Positions 1 to 4,933 of a stretch of 6,592 nucleotides of DNA are shown here, piece after piece; position 1 is the first letter of the stretch, and each line of letters begins with the position of its first letter. Source of the DNA: Jatrophihabitans sp. (GTDB taxonomy: Bacteria; Actinomycetota; Actinomycetes; Mycobacteriales; Jatrophihabitantaceae). The notes under the pieces were generated by a model that was given only the letters and a program-made list of their open reading frames with translations, had not been told where the DNA came from and did no database searches. The position numbers were made by a program, and so were the translations under genes. The stretch spans positions 1 to 6,592 of the forward strand of contig SCQZ01000375.1 of assembly GCA_004299665.1 (NCBI GenBank). Direction: 5' to 3'.

Positions 1-1381
1 CTGCGGCGCGACCGTGCTGCGCTGGGTGGGTCGCTGCCCGGAGTGCCAGCAGTGGGGGACGGTCACCGAGTCGGCGCCGCCGCGGACCCGCACCGCCGCC
101 GCACCCGGCGCCGTGACCGCGGCCGCCCGTCCCATCGCCGAACTCGACGCCGCCGCCGCCCGCTACCGGACCACGGGGGTGTCCGAACTGGACCGCGTGC
201 TCGGCGGCGGCCTGGTGCCGGGGTCGGTCATCTTGCTGGCCGGGGAACCGGGCGTCGGCAAGTCGACGCTGCTGCTGGAGGTCGCGCACCGCTTCGCCGC
301 GTCGGGCGCCGGGTGCCGCGCGCTGATCGTGACCGGCGAGGAGTCCGCCGCCCAGGTGCGGCTGCGGGCCGAGCGCACCGGCAGCCTCGCCGAGCGGTTG
401 TACCTCGCCGCCGAGAACGACCTGTCCGCCCTGCTCGCCCACGTCGTGCAGGTCGACCCCGGCCTGCTCGTGGTCGACTCGGTGCAGACCATCACCTGCG
501 CGGACGTCGACGGCGGCGCCGGCGGCGTGCCGCAGATCCGGGCGGTGGCGGCGGCCGTCAGCGCGGAGGCGAAGGCGCGGGGCATGGCCGCGGTGCTGGT
601 CGGCCACGTCACCAAGGACGGCGCGATCGCCGGGCCGCGGGTGCTCGAGCACCTGGTGGACGTCGTGCTGCACTTCGAGGGGGACCGTCATTCGGCCCTG
701 CGGCTGGTCCGGGCGACGAAGAACCGCTTCGGCGCGGCCGACGAGGTCGGCTGCTTCGAGATGCGCGAGGACGGCATCGCCGGGCTGCCGGACCCGTCCG
801 AGCTGTTCCTGTCCGACCGCGCCGTGGCCGTGCCGGGGACGTGCGCCACGGTCACGCTCGAGGGGCGCCGGCCGCTGGTCACCGAGGTGCAGGCACTGGT
901 GACCGCCTCCCCGAACGGGGGCTCGCCCCGGCGGGCGGTGAGCAACCTGGACGCCGCGCGGGTCGCGATGCTGCTGGCGGTGCTCACGCGGCACACCAAA
1001 CTGCGCTTCGCCGAGCAGGAGGTGTACGCGGCGACGGTCGGCGGCATCACCGCCAGCGAGCCCGCTGCCGATCTTGCCGTCGCGTTGGCGCTGGCATCGG
1101 CCGCCGAGGGGTCGGTGGTCCCGTCAGCCTGCTGCGCGATCGGTGAGGTGTCGCTGTCCGGTGACGTCCGCCGGGTTCCCGCGCTGGGGCGACGGCTCGC
1201 CGAGGCCGCGCGGCTGGGCTTCACCACCGCGCTCGTCCCGGCCGGCCAGGAGATCGAGCGGCGGGTCGCGCAGACGATCCGCACCGTGCCGGTGGCGACG
1301 ATCGGGGACGCCCGGCGGATGGCGGCCACGGTCGCGGCCACCGGCGGACGGCGGGCACCGCTGCGCAGCGTCGCGCCCTGA
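1..1381 (+). CDS. radA: DNA repair protein RadA (Sms), 5'-truncated by window edge
   Basis: RadA is a RecA-like ATPase that promotes branch migration of recombination intermediates. The reading frame is open from base 2, so 459 codons are visible. The first residues are CGATVLRWVGRCPEC: the last Cys of the first CxxC and the complete second CxxC (35-46) of the N-terminal zinc finger, so only about a dozen residues should be missing. A Walker A motif, GEPGVGKST, lies at 242-268. The RadA-specific KNRFG motif is at 719-733. The C-terminal part is the Lon-protease-like domain (EPAADLAVALA, then IGEVSLSGDVRRVPALGRR), which in this family lacks the protease catalytic serine. Length matches actinobacterial RadA (about 460-480 aa). 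It ends with TGA and is followed by disA, a common pairing; in Bacillus and mycobacteria RadA is reported to bind DisA and restrain c-di-AMP synthesis. The GTG at 14 is an internal Val codon, not the start. Confidence 0.97.
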   Translation, partial: CGATVLRWVGRCPECQQWGTVTESAPPRTRTAAAPGAVTAAARPIAELDAAAARYRTTGVSELDRVLGGGLVPGSVILLAGEPGVGKSTLLLEVAHRFAASGAGCRALIVTGEESAAQVRLRAERTGSLAERLYLAAENDLSALLAHVVQVDPGLLVVDSVQTITCADVDGGAGGVPQIRAVAAAVSAEAKARGMAAVLVGHVTKDGAIAGPRVLEHLVDVVLHFEGDRHSALRLVRATKNRFGAADEVGCFEMREDGIAGLPDPSELFLSDRAVAVPGTCATVTLEGRRPLVTEVQALVTASPNGGSPRRAVSNLDAARVAMLLAVLTRHTKLRFAEQEVYAATVGGITASEPAADLAVALALASAAEGSVVPSACCAIGEVSLSGDVRRVPALGRRLAEAARLGFTTALVPAGQEIERRVAQTIRTVPVATIGDARRMAATVAATGGRRAPLRSVAP

Positions 1382-1410
1382 CCGGTGCTCGCGGGCCGTA
1401 CACTCCCGCC
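1378..1410 (+). promoter_or_regulatory. Candidate promoter for the disA transcript, leaderless geometry
   Basis: A TANNNT-type -10 box, TACACT, lies at 1399-1404, just after the radA stop. Six bases later a GTG codon begins at 1411, which is where transcription would be expected to start. This is the spacing seen for leaderless actinobacterial mRNAs. A weak -35 candidate, CTGACC (4 of 6 matches to TTGACA), lies at 1378-1383 with a short 15-bp spacer. The -10 match and the geometry are seen directly; promoter activity is inferred. disA may also be served by readthrough from radA, since no terminator hairpin separates them. Confidence 0.5.
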
Positions 1411-1467
1411 GTGAGCACCCCACGAATCCCCACGCTGCGCTCACGCTTTCGCGGGGGCCCCGCGTGA
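1411..1467 (+). CDS. Putative leaderless upstream ORF, 18 aa, overlapping disA start
   Basis: An 18-codon frame starts with GTG at the predicted transcription start and reads MSTPRIPTLRSRFRGGPA before TGA. The peptide has four arginines, no acidic residue and no recognisable domain. Its TGA (1465-1467) overlaps the disA GTG (1464-1466) in a GTGA arrangement, as in translationally coupled genes. Its first 8 bases, GTGAGCAC, are repeated exactly at the disA start. The frame differs from disA (offset 53 nt), so it is not an N-terminal extension. If translated, it would deliver terminating ribosomes to the disA start and open the hairpin described separately. It could equally be a chance frame in a 53-nt leader; the -10 spacing is the main support. 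Confidence 0.35.
   Translation: MSTPRIPTLRSRFRGGPA
1450..1464 (+). promoter_or_regulatory. Inverted repeat covering the disA ribosome-binding region
   Basis: CGCGGGG (1450-1456) and CCCCGCG (1458-1464) are perfect 7-bp inverted arms around one G; the sterically possible RNA stem would be about 5 bp with a larger loop. The 5' arm contains the only SD-like G run (GGGGG, 1453-1457, 6 nt before the start), and the 3' arm ends on the first base of the disA GTG. Folding would mask translation initiation. G/C runs of this kind arise easily in such GC-rich DNA, so a regulatory role is only inferred. Confidence 0.3.
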
Positions 1468-2543
1468 GCACAGAGCGCGAGGATGCGCTGCGCGTCGTCC
1501 TGGCCACCGTCGCCCCGGGGACCTGGCTGCGCGAGGGGCTGGAGCGGATCCTGCGCGGCAACACCGGGGCACTGATCGTCCTGGGCTGGGACAAGGTCGT
1601 CGAGCAGATGTGCACCGGGGGCTTCCCGCTGGACGTCGAGTTCTCCGCCACCCGGCTGCGCGAGCTGTGCAAGATGGACGGCGCCGTGGTGCTGTCCACC
1701 GGCGGGGAGCGGATCGTCTATGCCGCCACGCACCTGATGCCCGACCCGGCGATCCCGACCGAGGAGTCCGGCACGCGGCACCGCACCGCGCAGCGGGTGG
1801 CGCGTCAGACCGGGTTCCCGGTCATCTCCGTCTCGCAGTCGATGCGGATCATCAGCCTGTACGTCGGGGACCGGCGCTACGTGCTGGAGACCAGCGGTGA
1901 GCTGCTGTCGCGGGCGAACCAGGCGATCGCGACGCTGGAGCGGTACAAGGCGCGCCTGGACGAGGTGTCCAACTCGCTGTCCGCGCTGGAGGTCGAGGAC
2001 CTCGTCACCGTCCGGGACGCCGCGATCGTCTCGCAGCGGCTGGAGATGGTGCGCCGCATCGCCGACGAGGTGACCGGCCAGGTCGTCGAACTCGGCACGG
2101 ACGGCCGGCTGCTGGCGCTGCAGTTGGAGGAGTTGCTGGCCGGTGTCGAGGTCGACCGCGAGCTGATCGTGCGCGACTACCTGCCCACCTCGCGCAAGGC
2201 ACAGCGCCCGCTGCCCCAGGTGCTCGCCGACCTCGGGGGGCTGTCGGCCACCGAGCTGCTGGACCTCACCCTCGTCGCCCGTGCCCTGGGGCTGCCGCAC
2301 ACGCCGGAGGGGTTGGACTCCGCGACCAGCCCCCGGGGCTACCGCCTGCTCGCCAGGGTGCCCCGGATGCCCGGCGCCGTGCTCGACCGTGTCGTCGACC
2401 ACTTCGGGGGGCTGCAGAAGCTGCTCGCCGCGTCGGTCGAGGACCTGCAGGCCGTCGAGGGCGTCGGCGAGGCGCGCGCCCGCGCAGTGCGCGAGTCGAT
2501 CTCCCGCATGGCGGAGGTGTCGATCATCGACCGCTACAGCTGA
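1464..2543 (+). CDS. disA: DNA integrity scanning diadenylate cyclase DisA
   Basis: DisA condenses two ATP to cyclic di-AMP and senses branched DNA; the family forms a cytoplasmic octamer. The product is 359 aa, against about 358 for the M. tuberculosis protein. The N-terminal DAC domain carries both catalytic motifs: DGA at residues 72-74 (KMDGAVVLS) and RHR at 105-107 (SGTRHRTA). After the linker helices (about 130-290), a C-terminal helix-hairpin-helix DNA-binding domain (about 300-350) contains VEGVGEARARAV. All key residues are intact, so an active enzyme is expected. The frame is open further upstream, but the GTG at 1464 puts the conserved APGTxLR(E/D)GLERILRG segment at the same residue number as in the mycobacterial protein, which decides the start. 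The usual neighbour radA is upstream; an antitoxin frame begins 5 nt after the stop, suggesting co-transcription. Confidence 0.97.
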   Translation: MSTEREDALRVVLATVAPGTWLREGLERILRGNTGALIVLGWDKVVEQMCTGGFPLDVEFSATRLRELCKMDGAVVLSTGGERIVYAATHLMPDPAIPTEESGTRHRTAQRVARQTGFPVISVSQSMRIISLYVGDRRYVLETSGELLSRANQAIATLERYKARLDEVSNSLSALEVEDLVTVRDAAIVSQRLEMVRRIADEVTGQVVELGTDGRLLALQLEELLAGVEVDRELIVRDYLPTSRKAQRPLPQVLADLGGLSATELLDLTLVARALGLPHTPEGLDSATSPRGYRLLARVPRMPGAVLDRVVDHFGGLQKLLAASVEDLQAVEGVGEARARAVRESISRMAEVSIIDRYS

Positions 2544-2548
2544 CCGCG

Positions 2549-2740
2549 GTGATCGCCCGAGCCGAACACACGACCCTCGCCCACGTGATCGAGCGTTCAT
2601 TGGACGCAGCCGAGGACACGCGGTTCTGGACCGAGGTGGCTGCCACCATGAGCCCCGACGCGCGAAGCTCGCGGGAGAGGTATGCGGCGACCCTCACAGA
2701 CGGCCTGGACCCGGCGGAGGACTGGAGCGACATCTGGTGA
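2549..2740 (+). CDS. Small antitoxin of a MazEF-type pair
   Basis: This 63-aa protein is called an antitoxin mainly by position: it directly precedes and overlaps a MazF-like gene. It is predicted mostly helical and ends in an acidic, tryptophan-containing tail (DGLDPAEDWSDIW, residues 51-63), the kind of segment that fills the MazF RNA-binding groove. I see no AbrB or ribbon-helix-helix domain, so DNA-binding autorepression is not evident. The GTG at 2549 lies 5 nt after the disA stop and lacks a clear SD, so translation may depend on ribosomes finishing disA; an alternative in-frame GTG at 2585 would give 51 aa. Its TGA overlaps the toxin GTG (GTGA, 2737-2740). It uses some codons uncommon in the neighbours (TTG Leu, AGG Arg, TAT Tyr). 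It could belong to one of several small MazE-like families that I cannot tell apart by eye. Confidence 0.72.
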   Translation: MIARAEHTTLAHVIERSLDAAEDTRFWTEVAATMSPDARSSRERYAATLTDGLDPAEDWSDIW

Positions 2741-3054
2741 ATCCAGGAGAGATCCACCTCTGCGACTTCGGCAGTCCGATCGGGCACGAAGCGGGCTTTC
2801 GGCGGCCCGCCGTCGTCGTCTCGCCCAGCCTGCTCAACCGGCACGGCGTCGTGCTCGTCACTCCCGTGACGCGCACTCGCCGCGGATACCCGACCCACGT
2901 CGAACTGGACGCGGTGCTCCCGGTGACGAGCTACGCGCAGTGCGAACTGCTCCGGTCGGTACCTCCTGAGCGCTTCGTCCGACATGTCGGCGACGCCGAC
3001 GAAGTCCACCTGACGCAGATCAGGCTGGTCCTGCGCCGCCTGCTGGGACTGTGA
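2737..3054 (+). CDS. MazF-like endoribonuclease toxin (PemK/MazF family)
   Basis: MazF toxins are small dimeric RNases that cut mRNA, tRNA or rRNA at short single-stranded motifs and arrest growth. The 105-aa product has the family layout: an N-terminal GEIHLCDFGSPIG strand, then FRRPAVVVS with Arg23-Pro24 matching the catalytic arginine region, then VLVTPVTRT with Thr45 near the position of the catalytic Thr/Ser, then ARD-type late strands (SYAQCELLRSVPPERF) and a C-terminal helix ending RLVLRRLLGL. The length is typical and no key residue is obviously missing. The GTG start overlaps the antitoxin stop and has an SD-like GGAG at 2724-2727, 9 nt upstream, so toxin and antitoxin are translationally coupled. 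The gene ends 6 nt from the stop of a converging gene, with no clear terminator hairpin. The MazF assignment is firm; its cleavage motif cannot be predicted. Confidence 0.88.
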   Translation: MNPGEIHLCDFGSPIGHEAGFRRPAVVVSPSLLNRHGVVLVTPVTRTRRGYPTHVELDAVLPVTSYAQCELLRSVPPERFVRHVGDADEVHLTQIRLVLRRLLGL

Positions 3055-3060
3055 TGGCTC

Positions 3061-3765
3061 TCAACTGATCGCGAACTGGGCCGCGGTCGCCTGCTGGCCG
3101 GCGAGGGTGGCGTACAGGGTGTAGGTCCCCGCACCCACCCGCTGCCGGGTTCCGGCGCAGTTCGCCTGCGAGGACAGTCCCGACCAGGTGATCGTGAAGA
3201 CGGCCGGCTGGCTCGGGTTGAAGGTCCGCTGCATCACGCCCGGCTGCACCTGGCAGTCGTGGCTGCCCCACACCCGCGAGGCCCCGTTGTAGACGGTCAT
3301 CACGATCTGGCTGTCCGCGACGTCCTGCACGCAAGGCTGCGGGCCCGGGTTGGTGATCTGCAGCCCGAGCACGGGCTCGGCACCGACCTGGTACGTCGGC
3401 TGGGCGACCGTCGCGGCCAGGTGCAACTGGGCCACGTTGCACTGCGGCGCGACCGCCGACGGCGAGGACACCGGTGCCACCGGGCTGCTGGACGCGGGCG
3501 TGGTCGACGGGACCGCGGCCGGTGACGACGCGGGCGAGGTCGTCGGCGATGCCGCGCCGGTGGCCTGCGGGCTCGGGGTCGGCGTGCCCGTCCTGGTCGT
3601 CCCCCCGGCCTGCGGCCCCGGCCCTCCGGTCGACCCGGAGTCGCCCGATACCACGGCCTTGGTCGTCAGCACGATCAGCACGAGGATCGCCACGATCCCG
3701 GCGACGAGCAGGAGTCGCCGTCGCCAGTACACCGACGGTGGCCGCGGGCCGACAGGGAAGAACAT
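3061..3765 (-). CDS. Single-pass membrane protein with extracytoplasmic four-Cys domain; function unknown
   Basis: The 234-aa product starts at ATG with a weak G-rich SD. Its short N-terminus ends in an arginine cluster (YWRRR, 13-17) and is followed by one hydrophobic helix (about 18-35), so N-in/C-out topology is expected. Residues about 41-106 are a Pro/Ser/Thr/Ala/Gly-rich disordered linker. Residues about 107-234 form a compact, probably beta-rich domain with exactly four cysteines (109, 145, 171, 203), suggesting two disulfides. The closing strands (VGAGTYTLYATLAG) recall Ig-like or BsuPI-type beta-sandwich folds, but only by eye. It has the same position and orientation relative to disA as the M. 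tuberculosis membrane protein Rv3587c, and may be its counterpart. I see no enzymatic motif, no lipobox and no sortase signal. Confidence 0.85.
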   Translation of the reverse strand: MFFPVGPRPPSVYWRRRLLLVAGIVAILVLIVLTTKAVVSGDSGSTGGPGPQAGGTTRTGTPTPSPQATGAASPTTSPASSPAAVPSTTPASSSPVAPVSSPSAVAPQCNVAQLHLAATVAQPTYQVGAEPVLGLQITNPGPQPCVQDVADSQIVMTVYNGASRVWGSHDCQVQPGVMQRTFNPSQPAVFTITWSGLSSQANCAGTRQRVGAGTYTLYATLAGQQATAAQFAIS

Positions 3766-3885
3766 GGCGCCCCGAGGCTAACCTGCGACCGCCGGGCAAC
3801 GACGGCGCGACTCGCCTGCGCCTCATCGAGGGCCCCGCCGGACCGAACCGACCTGGCGGGCGGCGCGCCGTGCGAGGATGCGCCG
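3766..3885. promoter_or_regulatory. Divergent intergenic control region, membrane protein gene / mutY
   Basis: These 120 bp must carry the promoters of two divergent genes. The 9-bp block GGCTAACCT (3776-3784) contains overlapping TANNNT boxes on both strands: TAGCCT on the minus strand (3780-3775; expected start about 3 nt before the ATG) and TAACCT on the plus strand (3779-3784). Neither has a convincing -35. Nearer mutY, a perfect palindrome CGGCGCGCCG occupies 3861-3870, and GAGGAT lies at 3874-3879. The latter can be read as an SD (GAGG, 8 nt before GTG 3886) or as a weak -10 with leaderless spacing; the SD reading is simpler. Sites are seen; activity is inferred. Confidence 0.35.
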
Positions 3886-4761
3886 GTGCCCCACGACGCC
3901 CCGACCGGCCTCGCGGACGACGTGCTGGCCTGGTTCGCGCGGTCGGCCCGTGACCTGCCGTGGCGGCGACCCGGGGCAGGGCCGTGGGGGGTGCTCGTCA
4001 GCGAGGTCATGCTGCAGCAGACCCCGGTCGCGCGGGTGCTGCCGGCGTACGAGGGCTGGATGCGCCGCTGGCCGTCACCGGCCGAACTCGCCGCCGACCC
4101 TCCCGGCGAGGCGGTGCGGATGTGGGGACGCCTGGGTTACCCCCGCCGCGCCCTGCGGCTGCACGCCTGCGCCGCCGCCCTGGTCGAACGGCACGACGGC
4201 CAGGTGCCCGACGACGTCCCCGCGCTGCTCGCCCTGCCCGGCGTCGGCGGCTACACCGCGCACGCCGTCGCGGCATTCGCGTTCGGGCGGCGGGTCCCGG
4301 TCGTTGACACCAACGTCCGCAGGGTCATCGCCCGCGCCGTCACCGGCCACGCGGACGCCGGCCCCGCCTCGACCACGCGCGACCTGCGTGCGGCCGAGGC
4401 CCTACTGCCCGGCGACGCGGCGACGGCCGCCCGCATGAGCGCCGCCCTCATGGAGCTCGGCGCCCTCGTCTGCACCGCGAGACAGCCGCGTTGCGCAGCC
4501 TGCCCGATCATGGACCGGTGCGCCTGGTACCGCGCCGGAAGGCCGGCCGGTACGGCGCGCAGGCGCACGCAACCGTACGCCGGGACCGACCGCCAGGTGC
4601 GCGGAATCCTGCTCGCAGCCGTCCGCGACGCCGAGGACGGCGTCACGACAACTGAACTCGAAGGCCTGTGGCACAAGGGCGTCCAACGAAACCGAGCCCT
4701 GCACAGCTTGGAGGACGATGGACTGCTCGTCAGGAAAGGCGACCAGTTCCACCTGCCCTGA
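3886..4761 (+). CDS. mutY: Adenine DNA glycosylase MutY (A/G-specific)
   Basis: MutY removes adenine mispaired with 8-oxoguanine, preventing G-to-T changes in base excision repair. The 291-aa protein has the complete catalytic core: SEVMLQQTPV with catalytic Glu40, WGRLGYPRRALRLH (the MutY-type segment), the helix-hairpin-helix LPGVGGYTA (117-125), and VVDTNVRRV with catalytic Asp141. A [4Fe-4S] loop follows with Cys196, Cys203, Cys206 and Cys212 in the C-x6-C-x2-C-x5-C spacing. The Cys loop and the SEVMLQQT sequence distinguish it from endonuclease III. It lacks the long NUDIX-like C-terminal domain of E. coli MutY (350 aa), which is usual in actinobacteria (M. tuberculosis about 304 aa); the C-terminal 70 residues look winged-helix-like. 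The GTG start has GAGG at 3874-3877. The last 130 nt are visibly less GC-rich than the rest. A strong hairpin follows the stop. Confidence 0.95.
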   Translation: MPHDAPTGLADDVLAWFARSARDLPWRRPGAGPWGVLVSEVMLQQTPVARVLPAYEGWMRRWPSPAELAADPPGEAVRMWGRLGYPRRALRLHACAAALVERHDGQVPDDVPALLALPGVGGYTAHAVAAFAFGRRVPVVDTNVRRVIARAVTGHADAGPASTTRDLRAAEALLPGDAATAARMSAALMELGALVCTARQPRCAACPIMDRCAWYRAGRPAGTARRRTQPYAGTDRQVRGILLAAVRDAEDGVTTTELEGLWHKGVQRNRALHSLEDDGLLVRKGDQFHLP

Positions 4762-4764
4762 CCA

Positions 4765-4784
4765 CCGCTGACGCAAGTCAGCGG
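4765..4784 (+). terminator. mutY terminator hairpin with GCAA tetraloop
   Basis: CCGCTGAC (4765-4772) and GTCAGCGG (4777-4784) pair perfectly (8 bp) around GCAA, a GNRA tetraloop, starting 3 nt after the mutY stop. No U-run follows, as is common for actinobacterial hairpin terminators. The hairpin is symmetric, so it could also act on transcripts arriving from clpC. Confidence 0.7.
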
Positions 4785-4794
4785 AGGCGGGGTG

Positions 4795-4844
4795 TCCCCG
4801 TCCCGGCGGTATCAACGACGCGAAGCGTCGAGCCGGGACGGGGA
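4795..4844. terminator. Long nested hairpin between convergent mutY and clpC
   Basis: A perfect 13-bp outer stem joins TCCCCGTCCCGGC (4795-4807) with GCCGGGACGGGGA (4832-4844). Inside it, CGACGC (4816-4821) and GCGTCG (4825-4830) form a 6-bp inner stem with a GAA loop; the two stems are separated by an 8-nt bulge (4808-4815) on one side and one A (4831) on the other. The inner tip contains GCGAAGC, known as an exceptionally stable mini-hairpin sequence in DNA. Its place between two converging genes suggests bidirectional termination or a mobile palindromic element; which one is unknown. Confidence 0.6.
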
Positions 4845-4930
4845 GCGCCCCGCCGAAGCAGCCCGACAACGGGAAGCGCCCCGCCGAAGCAGCCCGACAA
4901 CGGGAAGCGCCCCGCCGGGGCGGACGAACA
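4838..4930. repeat. Three 31-bp tandem repeat units next to the clpC stop
   Basis: Units run 4838-4868, 4869-4899 and 4900-4930. Units 1 and 2 differ at one base (G4843 against A4874). Unit 3 matches unit 2 over its first 18 bases and then diverges. Each unit starts ACGGG(G/A)AGCGCCCCGCCG and can form a small hairpin (CGGG(G)...CCCCG). Unit 1 begins within the 3' arm of the 13-bp stem. The period is not a multiple of three and the array lies 3 nt beyond the clpC stop, so it is non-coding. No unique spacers are present, so it is not a CRISPR array. Confidence 0.85.
4908..4922 (-). terminator. Candidate clpC terminator hairpin
   Basis: CGCCCCG (4908-4914) and CGGGGCG (4916-4922) are perfect 7-bp inverted arms around a single base, so the real stem would be about 5 bp with a larger loop. 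The hairpin begins 11 nt after the clpC stop on the minus strand and sits where the third tandem unit departs from the consensus. No U-tract follows. Confidence 0.4.
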
Positions 4931-4933
4931 GGC

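Noticed and set aside
1074..1463. Possible long N-terminal extension of DisA, from in-frame starts inside radA
   Set aside because: The extra residues are the shadow of the radA 3' end, and the GTG at 1464 matches the length and motif positions of known DisA.
1221..2600. Long minus-strand open frame opposite radA end and disA (459 codons)
   Set aside because: It lies opposite well-supported disA, is rich in Arg, Gly, Gln and His as expected for a shadow frame of GC-rich DNA, and has no recognisable domain.
3037..3097. Exact CGCCTGCTGG direct repeat flanking the mazF and membrane-protein stops (possible insertion footprint)
   Set aside because: Both copies fall within coding sequence made of common codons; a 10-bp match in such GC-rich DNA is weak, and there are no inverted ends or transposase remnants.
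3886..4761. mutY as a truncated gene lacking the C-terminal 8-oxoG recognition domain
   Set aside because: Short MutY proteins are usual in actinobacteria; all catalytic and Fe-S residues are intact and a terminator follows the stop.
4838..4930. CRISPR-like array
   Set aside because: The units are directly abutting with no unique spacers, and there is no cas gene.
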